From Pantanalinema sp. GBBB05 (GTDB taxonomy: Bacteria; Cyanobacteriota; Cyanobacteriia; Leptolyngbyales; Leptolyngbyaceae): 64,000 bases of DNA. The stretch covers positions 124,001 to 188,000 of the forward strand of contig VRZD01000006.1 of the NCBI GenBank assembly GCA_016743235.1, in the 5' to 3' direction. Position numbers and translations under genes: made by a program. Below the pieces are notes generated by a model. It was given only the letters and a program-made list of their open reading frames with translations, did not search any database and was not told the DNA's origin. This document shows positions 42,177 through 50,287 of the stretch, piece after piece (position 1 is the first letter of the stretch; every line of letters starts with the position of its first letter).

Positions 42177-44848
42177 AATTGCTCTCGATACTGGCGAATT
42201 AGTTCTAAAATCTGCTGTTCTTCAAAGCCTCGAACCAACTGAGTCAGGGGACGAGTCAAAACCAGCCAGCGATCGTCTGTCTGTTCTAGATAAGTAATGT
42301 GATCCATGATGCCCTGCAAATCACCCTGCATGGCAAAATCAAGCAGGGTGTCTAGCTCAATCTGGGCAGGTAGCGCCGCTAGAGCATCGGAAATGGCAAT
42401 AGTATCTGATGTGACCATTGCTTCATTAGGTAGTTCTACTCGTTGCAATTTTTTCTCAGGTTGTTGAAAAATCCACTCCAGATTTAGGTGTGTTTGTAGA
42501 AGTTGTAACAGGTCTTCTTCATGGACTGGTTTGGGTAAAAAATCATTGCAACCTGCCCGCCGACTTGTCTCCTGATCAAAGTCTAACGTACTGGCTGAGA
42601 CTGCAATGATCACAACATCGTGGAGCAGTGCCGACGATCGCAACCGCCGAATTGCCTCAAACCCGTCCATAACCGGCATGACCAAATCCATCAAGATGGC
42701 ATCCGGGCGAAAGGTATGGGCTTGATTGAGTCCATCCTGTCCATCGACTGCCTCCATTGTTTCAAATCCTAACGGTGCTAATAACCCGACGAGAACGGCG
42801 CGGTTTTCCCGCTGGTTGTCAACTACTAGGACCCGGCGGCGATCACCTCGATAACCCACAATCGGGGGGGATGGGGCAGGCACTCTACCTTGATTAGTCA
42901 TTTCTGGCAGTACGACATCAAACCAAAACGTACTTCCCTGACCTGGCTGACTGGCTACCTGAATATCACTGCCCATCAGTTGCAACAGTTGTCGGGTGAT
43001 GGTCAGCCCCAGTCCTGTGCCCTCTACCTGCCGCCGATGGTCTCCTGCCTGCTGGAATGGCAGAAAGATTGTATCTAACTGCGCTGCCGAAATGCCCACT
43101 CCTGTATCTGCTACTTCAAATCGTAGCTTAGGTAGTCCTAATTGTAGGTCATCCTCAATTGGGCTAACCCGAAAGGTAACGTGTCCCTGCTCAGTGAATT
43201 TAATGGCATTTCCTAATAGATTTAGTAATACTTGGCGTAACCGTTTTTCATCTGCCCAAACGAAATCTGGTAGAGGGGCGATCGGTTCATAAATAAACGC
43301 TATGTCCTGCCGGGTACGAACTTTAAACATCTGCACTAAATTTTTCAAAAAGGTAGAAAAATGGAACTCATGGGGGTGTAATTCCATCTTCCTGGCTTCA
43401 ATTTTGGACAAATCTAGGACATCATTAATCAGCGTCAACAAATGTTCACCGCTATGGTGAATAATTTCTAAGCCATTTCTTTGTTGTTCGGTTAAATTGG
43501 CTGATTTCTTCAGAATTTGGGTGTAGCCAAGGATGCCATTGAGTGGAGTTCGGAGTTCGTGACTCATATTTGCCAAAAACTCACTCTTGGCTCGGTTAGC
43601 TGCTTCTGCCATGTCCTTAGCTTGTTGGGTGACAACATCAGCCTGCCAGCGCTCAGTAATGTCATCAATCACCCACAACCGACCGGGAACATCACGCAAA
43701 TAAATCGGTGTACTAGAGAGACTCAAAACTTGGGGGTGGGGCTGACTAAAGAACCACTGCCAATCCCGAATTTCTACCTGCGGCTGGGTAAACAACTGAG
43801 CGGCTTGTTGGGTAATATCCTGCTGATTGTCGGCTTTCAGTCGTAGGCGAGTCATTGCCTGAGCGATCGCGATCGGTTCTGCCGCGCCTTCAGGTAGTTC
43901 CAGTTGCAGGGCTGCTACATGATTGAGCCACCCTTGCTCACCGCTTTCATCGACAAACACCACGCCTTGAGGAATTGTTTCTAGAATCGCCCGTAGCCGC
44001 GCCTGTAACTTGTCTAGCCGCAGTGTAACATCCTGAAATCGGAGTAAGTTGCGCATCCCGCCCAATAGAGAGGCTAAGAACTGCTGCAACTGGGGCGAAA
44101 ACTGCACCGGGTGATACCAGAATAAGACGATCGCCCCCCGGACTTGTTCAACTTGAGACAACGGCAATACAGCAATGGATTTCACCCCTCGCGCTACTAG
44201 TACCGTTGCCGCATTAGGAACGGCTGGGTAGTTGGCATAGTAAATGCAACGGTTCTGAGCGATCGCTTCCGCAAATAGCGACGGGGTTGTGAGCTGATCG
44301 GGGAGAGCATTCTCAGGTAGGCACACCAGGGCTTCAGCGGTCACCTCATCTAACTGTCGCAGCACGATCGCTCCATCGGAGCCAGCGAAGGTTTTTAAGG
44401 TGGTGAGAGCATAGGCAATCGTTTGTTCCAGACTGACCGCCGTTTCATTCTGGGTCAAGCTTGCCAAAATGGCTTGGGTCGCACTCTGCCATTCTCGTTG
44501 CAACAGACTGCGTCGGGTGAGTGGGCTAAGCAGTCCCACAATTCCTAAGACAAGGAGCTGCCGAATGGTTATCTCGTTCCAAGGCAGCAGTAGTAGGACT
44601 AGCCAAAGAGCGATGCTAGCCAGGGTGATCGATCGAGGTGGAGGGCGCAGTGTGAACCAGGTAAATAGAACGGGAGCTAGCCACAGTAAGGGCGGAGTAC
44701 CACTTAACACTTGCAGCGCTAGCAGAACTGCCATGAAGCCAAGTAGCAAAGGTTCAAAACTGGGTAAGCGCTCTGGATAGTCGGGGGATGATGCCTGCTC
44801 CCGATCACCACCATTACGATCGCGCAATTGGTTTAGGCGGCTAAACAT
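42173..44848 (-). CDS. Membrane-associated hybrid histidine kinase with GAF and PAS domains
   Basis: The protein has 891 residues. Four or so hydrophobic segments (about 28-120) form a membrane input region. A GAF-like domain (about 140-270), a PAS-like domain (about 290-405) and HisKA (SEFLANMSHELRTPLNGILGY, His near 440) follow. The ATPase domain has LLNLLGNAIKFTEQG and GTGLGLTITRQL. A receiver (about 685-800, ILMDLVMPVMDGFEA) comes next. The final 80 residues resemble the C-terminal tail common in cyanobacterial hybrid kinases. It overlaps the hydrolase gene by 16 bases upstream and the next kinase by 4 bases downstream. Confidence 0.92.
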   Translation of the reverse strand: MFSRLNQLRDRNGGDREQASSPDYPERLPSFEPLLLGFMAVLLALQVLSGTPPLLWLAPVLFTWFTLRPPPRSITLASIALWLVLLLLPWNEITIRQLLVLGIVGLLSPLTRRSLLQREWQSATQAILASLTQNETAVSLEQTIAYALTTLKTFAGSDGAIVLRQLDEVTAEALVCLPENALPDQLTTPSLFAEAIAQNRCIYYANYPAVPNAATVLVARGVKSIAVLPLSQVEQVRGAIVLFWYHPVQFSPQLQQFLASLLGGMRNLLRFQDVTLRLDKLQARLRAILETIPQGVVFVDESGEQGWLNHVAALQLELPEGAAEPIAIAQAMTRLRLKADNQQDITQQAAQLFTQPQVEIRDWQWFFSQPHPQVLSLSSTPIYLRDVPGRLWVIDDITERWQADVVTQQAKDMAEAANRAKSEFLANMSHELRTPLNGILGYTQILKKSANLTEQQRNGLEIIHHSGEHLLTLINDVLDLSKIEARKMELHPHEFHFSTFLKNLVQMFKVRTRQDIAFIYEPIAPLPDFVWADEKRLRQVLLNLLGNAIKFTEQGHVTFRVSPIEDDLQLGLPKLRFEVADTGVGISAAQLDTIFLPFQQAGDHRRQVEGTGLGLTITRQLLQLMGSDIQVASQPGQGSTFWFDVVLPEMTNQGRVPAPSPPIVGYRGDRRRVLVVDNQRENRAVLVGLLAPLGFETMEAVDGQDGLNQAHTFRPDAILMDLVMPVMDGFEAIRRLRSSALLHDVVIIAVSASTLDFDQETSRRAGCNDFLPKPVHEEDLLQLLQTHLNLEWIFQQPEKKLQRVELPNEAMVTSDTIAISDALAALPAQIELDTLLDFAMQGDLQGIMDHITYLEQTDDRWLVLTRPLTQLVRGFEEQQILELIRQYREQL

Positions 44849-45651
44849 GCGGCGATCGTGCGAGTGACGACTTCGGGGGCACTGAGGTGGGGCAGATGCC
44901 CCTGGGCATTGATGTTAATCAACCGGGCGTTAGGGATATGTTGTGCCAGGTAGTCTCCCACTACCAGCGGCACAGCAATATCATTATTAGATTGCAGAAT
45001 CGTTGTGGGTACTTTTAAACGGGGTAATTCGGCTCGGTGGTCGGATTGAAATATGACCCGCGCCACCGCCTGAGCAATATCGGGGCGAATAGCAGACAAG
45101 GTGTTGGCAAACTCAGTGGCTAGCTCGGGACGATCGGGATTCCCCATGGCGATCGGAGCGAAGCCACTCACCCAGGCATAGTAATTGGAGGACATCGCTT
45201 CGTAAAATGCATCCAAGTCAGCCTGCTCAAATCCTCCGATGTAGCCAGTTTCAGCCTCATTGACATAACGAGGGGAGGCGCCGACAAAGATCAGCTGGCT
45301 AAAGCGATTGGGATCAATCAGGGCTGCTAATAGGCTAACCATGCCACTCACTGAGTGTCCGACTAAAATTGCTTGCGATAGCTTTAATTCAGCACATAGC
45401 TCTAATAAATCCTCAGCATAGCTATAGAGAGAGCTGTAGCGGCGGGGACTGTAGGCATCCATGTCTGATTTCCCTGCCCCTACATGGTCAAACAGCACAA
45501 TGCGGTAATCGGATTGAAAGGCGGTGACTTGATGCCGCCAAGCGGTTTGGTCGGAACCGAACCCATGAGCAAAAATGATGGTTTGTTCTCCTTGTCCCAG
45601 TACCTCAACATTATTGCGCTGGAACACCCGGCTTGGCATAGACAATGGCAT
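44833..45651 (-). CDS. RsbQ/KAI2-like alpha/beta hydrolase
   Basis: The product has about 272 residues. It resembles Bacillus RsbQ and plant D14/KAI2 receptors: FAHGFGSDQTAWRHQV, then FDHVGAGKSD, nucleophile GHSVSGMV (about residue 97), acid in SNNDIAVP (about 217) and His in GHLPHLSAP (about 245). These proteins bind or hydrolyse small hydrophobic ligands and act as sensors. The ORF could begin with TTG at 45657; I take ATG at 45651, and ATG at 45639 is also possible. It overlaps the kinase gene at 44848, suggesting a sensor role for a ligand signal passed to the kinases. Confidence 0.85.
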   Translation of the reverse strand: MPLSMPSRVFQRNNVEVLGQGEQTIIFAHGFGSDQTAWRHQVTAFQSDYRIVLFDHVGAGKSDMDAYSPRRYSSLYSYAEDLLELCAELKLSQAILVGHSVSGMVSLLAALIDPNRFSQLIFVGASPRYVNEAETGYIGGFEQADLDAFYEAMSSNYYAWVSGFAPIAMGNPDRPELATEFANTLSAIRPDIAQAVARVIFQSDHRAELPRLKVPTTILQSNNDIAVPLVVGDYLAQHIPNARLININAQGHLPHLSAPEVVTRTIAACLAA

Positions 45652-45814
45652 CGGCAAACTTAAGTGATTGAAAGCAGAATAAGGTAAACGTCCTTAATCT
45701 ATTATCTAGCTTCTCCATCAATCTTAGAGGACTGCCCCGCTGATACTTTGAATTCAAACCAAACTTAATCGCGTCATGACGATGTCGAAAAGATCCTGAA
45801 GAGAAATTTAAGTC

Positions 45815-47002
45815 TTAGCTATTGGCTCTCTGGCTTCTGAGGGCAAGGTGGGTAAACTGCTGCATGAAGCGACGATCGATGCGGTCTTTCCACCACCACA
45901 AGAAGGGAGATTCCCCTGCCAACATGCCACGGGATGCGATCGCGGAGCCGCCACCTGTCCCAATCAAGCTAAGAAATTGCGGTTGAGGCTGAAAGGGTTG
46001 GAGGGGTTGATGGTGTAATGCCCGTCGCCAGTTTTGGTACAGAGGTTTGCCTTGGCGCACAGCTATTACTCCCGCCTTAGGTCGGACATAATTGATCATG
46101 GTAGCCACATCTCCGGCAGCAAATACCTGGGGATGAGAGATGGATTGCAAGCAGTCATTGACCAATATGAAACCCTTTGGATCGACTGCCAAACCAGCTT
46201 CAGCTAACCACTCTGGAGCAGTGGCTTGCGTGACCCAAATTACATAATTACAGGCAATTGTTAATCCCGATTCACAATACAGTTGGTGATCGTGGATGTC
46301 TATTACCCGTTCTTGCAGATGGTAATAAATTCCTCGTTCCCGGAATAGCCGCCGCACTCGATCGCGCACACAGCGATTGTGTTCAGGTAATAGATCGATA
46401 TCACTCTGAAATAAATGTAAAGTCAGGTGTGATAGTGGTTGCTCTGCTATTTGTAGAATGTGATGTAAATGATGTTGAATATTGAATGCTAATTCCACTC
46501 CACCTGCACCACCCCCGACGATCGCAATACAGATTGGCTGGTCAGGCTGCTGTTGGACTTGCTGGACTAACTGCTTCCAGTTTTCGAGAAAGCGGCGAAT
46601 TGGTTTAGCCGGTAACACCCAATCCAGTTCCGTCAGGCTAGCAGAAATAGCCGGGGTACTACCTGTATCGATCGAGACAAGATCGAAGGTAACGGGAGGA
46701 TGATGGGCACAGAGAACGTAATTATTTACCAAATCTAGTCCGATCGCTTGATCGATACGCAATTGGGCTCCAGCAAATTGTGCTAACGAACGCAAATTAA
46801 TATGGCAATCGTCGTAACTGTAAAATCCGGCAACATACCCTGGAAGCATGCCTGAGTAAGGGGTGTTGGGGGCTTCGCTAATCAGCGTTAACTGAACTTC
46901 CGGTAGGGGGTTCAGACCAAACAGGCGTAGCGCGATCGCATGAGAATGACCTCCACCAATTAAGACCAAGTGCTTTAAGGTGGGGTAGATCTCGGGTGTC
47001 AT
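45815..47002 (-). CDS. FAD-dependent oxidoreductase related to the SelD N-terminal domain
   Basis: The protein has 395 residues. It opens with LVLIGGGHSHAIALR, a dinucleotide-binding motif that also opens the NDH-2-like N-terminal domain fused to selenide, water dikinase in cyanobacteria. A second motif (CIAIVGGGAGGVELAFNI) is near 158, and VFAAGDVATMI near 298 is the FAD-binding end. The kinase half is missing; the protein ends shortly after DRIDRRFMQQF, the point where the fusion normally begins the second domain. It may be a stand-alone NAD(P)H dehydrogenase. The quinone or other acceptor is not deducible. Confidence 0.82.
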   Translation of the reverse strand: MTPEIYPTLKHLVLIGGGHSHAIALRLFGLNPLPEVQLTLISEAPNTPYSGMLPGYVAGFYSYDDCHINLRSLAQFAGAQLRIDQAIGLDLVNNYVLCAHHPPVTFDLVSIDTGSTPAISASLTELDWVLPAKPIRRFLENWKQLVQQVQQQPDQPICIAIVGGGAGGVELAFNIQHHLHHILQIAEQPLSHLTLHLFQSDIDLLPEHNRCVRDRVRRLFRERGIYYHLQERVIDIHDHQLYCESGLTIACNYVIWVTQATAPEWLAEAGLAVDPKGFILVNDCLQSISHPQVFAAGDVATMINYVRPKAGVIAVRQGKPLYQNWRRALHHQPLQPFQPQPQFLSLIGTGGGSAIASRGMLAGESPFLWWWKDRIDRRFMQQFTHLALRSQRANS

Positions 47003-47055
47003 GGCTTCAACAACAGAGGTAACAAGCGTAATAGCGATCGAATAGGGGTCTAGGA

Positions 47056-48363
47056 TTAAGAACAGGGCTGATCTAATAAGTTGTAATTACTCGACCAAGG
47101 CTCCGTCCGTCCATCGCTGGCGATTAATGGGTGGGATAACGGTCTGGTTGAACCGACGTATGTCTTTAAAGCTGCCCGAATGTTGGGGACGCTAATGCCC
47201 TGGACGTAAGCTACTAGGATAGCGGCTAATGTCTCTCCAATCAAAACAGGTGTTAGACCATGTAGGGTCGTGGGTACATTACTAACCTGTTCTACCCGAA
47301 TAATCCGAGTGCCATCAATCACAGACAAATAACCATCTTCATACACGGCTACGATTCCACCCTGGCGAATATGTTCCCAAATCACTGGATTTAAGGTGTT
47401 CATAGAAAAATAGGCGATTCTGGCGCTGGCTCGTTGGGCTGTACTCACAATTAAGGGTTCATCGGCATTCAGCACTACATACCCCTGAGGTAAAGTTGCT
47501 TCGACAACAACGCCCTCAACTTGTATGAGGTCTTCTGGCGTATTCACGAACCCTAAAGGAGTTTGCGGGAGATCCAAGATAACACTAGTGGTTACCTGAT
47601 CAACCATCAACCCCGATCGCACGATATCACTGGCAGAGGTTTCCAGAATAGCAACATCTGGCGCAGACTCCCCTTTGCTAGAACGAGGACGCTGGCACGA
47701 TCGGGGACGCAAGGCAGTGACATCCGCCGATTCTGATGTGGTATGGCGAACCGTTTGTCCAATGTAGCGAAACAGATGGGTAATTAAACGAGCGGTGGTT
47801 GTTCGATAGTTCCTGCCCATAATCGCAATTGTAGACCGCCGAGCTTGCGCGAAATTCCTCGCTCCCAAATCTGGATAGGCGGATTCTGCCCTAATTCGGC
47901 GTAGATCAGCTAAATCCTGTGCTAAATCTTGAGCTGGGTATTCGCCCCGATCGCATAGGCTCTGCACAATGTCCACGGCGGCTCTAACTGCAAATCGTCC
48001 GGCTCGTTCATCCTGATACTCTACAGCCACTCGGTAGACTCCTGCGATCGCGGCAGCACAGGTCTGACCGAATTCTACCGGCATTCCAGCTAAAATCTGC
48101 AATTCTAGGGCTACATGCTTGATCACTTCTGGCATTAAAACACCTACCTGGACTTGCTCCAGAAACTTGTCGGAGTAGTCGGTAGCACACCCATGTGCCG
48201 CTAAACCTGGTAAGAGTTTGACTAACCCGGCATAAAAGCCGGAAACTTCATGAGTTAATACGGTATCTAATTCCTCTAGATCCAAGTGCAGTTCTACCAA
48301 ATGGTGAGAATAAATGCTCCAACAGTTAGGACCTTGAAGGGTTTGAAGTGTAAGAATCTTCAT
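47056..48363 (-). CDS. Reduced cyanophycin-synthetase-like protein (no ATP-grasp domain)
   Basis: The product has about 435 residues. Residues 1-165 match the N-terminal domain of cyanophycin synthetase (MKILTLQTLQGPN; GFYAGLVKLLPGL; HVALELQILAGMPVEFGQT; ELAQDLADL-like). The following 260 residues match the central part of its Mur-ligase half (VEGVVVEATLPQGYVVLNADEPL; YFSMNTLNPVI; GGIVAVYEDGYL). The whole ATP-grasp domain (about 320 residues) is absent. The Mur-type P-loop GTNGKTTT reads GRNYRTTT, so ATP binding is doubtful. The C-terminal Mur lobe is cut after the NLLD block. ATG at 48363 has GGAG upstream. It is probably non-catalytic. Confidence 0.8.
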   Translation of the reverse strand: MKILTLQTLQGPNCWSIYSHHLVELHLDLEELDTVLTHEVSGFYAGLVKLLPGLAAHGCATDYSDKFLEQVQVGVLMPEVIKHVALELQILAGMPVEFGQTCAAAIAGVYRVAVEYQDERAGRFAVRAAVDIVQSLCDRGEYPAQDLAQDLADLRRIRAESAYPDLGARNFAQARRSTIAIMGRNYRTTTARLITHLFRYIGQTVRHTTSESADVTALRPRSCQRPRSSKGESAPDVAILETSASDIVRSGLMVDQVTTSVILDLPQTPLGFVNTPEDLIQVEGVVVEATLPQGYVVLNADEPLIVSTAQRASARIAYFSMNTLNPVIWEHIRQGGIVAVYEDGYLSVIDGTRIIRVEQVSNVPTTLHGLTPVLIGETLAAILVAYVQGISVPNIRAALKTYVGSTRPLSHPLIASDGRTEPWSSNYNLLDQPCS

Positions 48364-48612
48364 AGCATGATACTCCGATACAGTAGGGGGGCAAACAACT
48401 GATTCAGCTATCCTTAGCATCGGAGATTTTCCTGGTTTTGCCGTCCTACCAGTGAGTCAGCGTTCTAGGTGAATCTATCTCCTCCAAGTGGGTGAGCGGA
48501 TGAGAAGAATGGGGGAGTTGGGAAATCTAGTCGTAATGAGGGGGATAGAGGAGGCAAATAGTCAAAAGTAATGATCACTGATTGTTTATTATTGACTAGC
48601 TAGTGAGTTTAA

Positions 48613-50211
48613 ATGAACGTAAATATGATGTATTTGGCAATATCGACTGGCAATCAGGGAGACGTCGCTCAACTGGTGACAGTTTTGATTATTCTGTTGC
48701 TTGTGGCGACAGGGGTAGCCTTGTTATCCCGATGGTTACGCATCCCTTATGTCACAGGCTTGGTTGTGGCTGGGCTAATTATTGCCGCCTTTCTTCCCCG
48801 CAAAGTTGGACTGGATTCATCACTAATCATTAACTTGTTTCTGCCAATTTTGTTGTTTGAGGCAGCCATTAATACGGATATCAGCCGCTTACGAAGTACA
48901 GTCAAACCGATCGCGCTGCTGGCAGGACCTGGTGTGGTGATTGCTTCTGGCGTAACGGCCACGGTGTTGAAGTTTGGCTTAGGATTGAGCTGGATTCCGG
49001 CTTTAATGGTGGGCGTCATTTTAGCCATCACTGATACAGTTTCGGTGATTGCTGTATTTAAAGAAATCACTGTACCCTCCCGATTGATCACGATCGTGGA
49101 AGGTGAAAGTTTATTTAATGATGGGATCGCGTTAGTTTTGTTCACCTTGCTACTCAAAGTTAATGCTACTGGTTCCGTCACAATCACTGAAGGCATCAAA
49201 GAGTTATTAGTGGTGATTGCTGGTGGCAGTTTAATTGGAATTATTTCAGGTTATTTAGGAAGTCTGCTATATGCGCGATCGGAGGATTCTTTAAGTAATA
49301 TTTTGCTAACCGTCGCGATCGCACTAGGCACATTCCAAATCAGTCAAGGGCTAGGGGTGTCGGGAGTTGTGGCAGTTGTTGTGGCAGGGTTGGTGATTGG
49401 CAATACGGAACTCGCTCGCAGTGTCTCTGCCTCGAATCGGATTACAGTGCTCAGTTTTTGGGAATATGCCGGGTTTGGGGTGAATACATTCATCTTTTTG
49501 TTAATCGGGCTGGAAATCAAGTTAGAGACATTAGGCAAAACATTTCTAGCCGTGTTATTAGCGGTATTAGCCTATCAAATTGGGCGATTTTTAGCGGTCT
49601 ATCCACTGTTAGCGTTATTGCGGCTATTCGATCGTCCAGTCCCATTACGCTGGCAGCATGTTCTATTCCTGGGCAATATTAAAGGTTCGTTGTCTATGGC
49701 ACTTGCCCTCAGCCTACCTGCTGGATTACCAGAACGGGGTAACTTGATCGCTTTAGTCTTTGGGACTGTGTTGTTATCATTAGTTGGGCAAGGCGTTAGC
49801 TTACCTTGGTTAGTGCAACGGTTGAATATTGCTCACACCTCTGAAGCTCAGCAATGGATCGAATCACTCCAATCGCAGCTCATGACAGCGAAAGCTGCAC
49901 AAAATGAATTAGAGTCATTGCTAAATGCTGGAGTGTTACCCAAGTCAGTGTACGAGGAACTCCGGGCGACCTATCAGGTAAAGGTTGCGGCGGCGGAACG
50001 ATCGCTGCGAGATTTATACAATCGACGATCGGATAATTTGACCGTAGCAAGTGGTAGACATACTCGGCTAGATGCCATTCGTCGCCGCTTATTTGTTGCT
50101 GAGAAAGATGCTTTGAACAGTGCTCTACGTAAGCGCATTCTGTCGGAAGAAGTGGTGCGATCGCGGTTGCAAGCGATCGATCAACAACTATTAGATTTAG
50201 AGGATGACTAG
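48613..50211 (+). CDS. CPA1-family Na+/H+ antiporter
   Basis: The protein has 532 residues. About twelve hydrophobic helices occupy residues 15-410. The ion-path signature VEGESLFNDGIALVLF lies near 170, preceded by AITDTVSVIAVFKE. The C-terminal 120 residues are a charged, helical cytoplasmic tail (ASNRRLFVAEKDAL-like, actually TRLDAIRRRLFVAEKDALNS) that could regulate transport. The family exchanges Na+ or K+ for protons in pH and salt homeostasis. It is probably a single-gene unit, convergent with tex. Confidence 0.9.
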   Translation: MNVNMMYLAISTGNQGDVAQLVTVLIILLLVATGVALLSRWLRIPYVTGLVVAGLIIAAFLPRKVGLDSSLIINLFLPILLFEAAINTDISRLRSTVKPIALLAGPGVVIASGVTATVLKFGLGLSWIPALMVGVILAITDTVSVIAVFKEITVPSRLITIVEGESLFNDGIALVLFTLLLKVNATGSVTITEGIKELLVVIAGGSLIGIISGYLGSLLYARSEDSLSNILLTVAIALGTFQISQGLGVSGVVAVVVAGLVIGNTELARSVSASNRITVLSFWEYAGFGVNTFIFLLIGLEIKLETLGKTFLAVLLAVLAYQIGRFLAVYPLLALLRLFDRPVPLRWQHVLFLGNIKGSLSMALALSLPAGLPERGNLIALVFGTVLLSLVGQGVSLPWLVQRLNIAHTSEAQQWIESLQSQLMTAKAAQNELESLLNAGVLPKSVYEELRATYQVKVAAAERSLRDLYNRRSDNLTVASGRHTRLDAIRRRLFVAEKDALNSALRKRILSEEVVRSRLQAIDQQLLDLEDD

Positions 50212-50228
50212 CCACTTATTTTGAGCAG

Positions 50229-50280
50229 GGCGAGGTTATGGATTCCCTGAACCATGCACCAGGATTGGCAAAACCTCGCC
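50229..50280. terminator. Inverted repeat between antiporter and tex
   Basis: GGCGAGGTT (50229-50237) and AACCTCGCC (50272-50280) form a 9-bp stem across a 34-base loop between convergent genes. A weak bidirectional terminator. Confidence 0.45.
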
Positions 50281-50287
50281 TGAAGAT

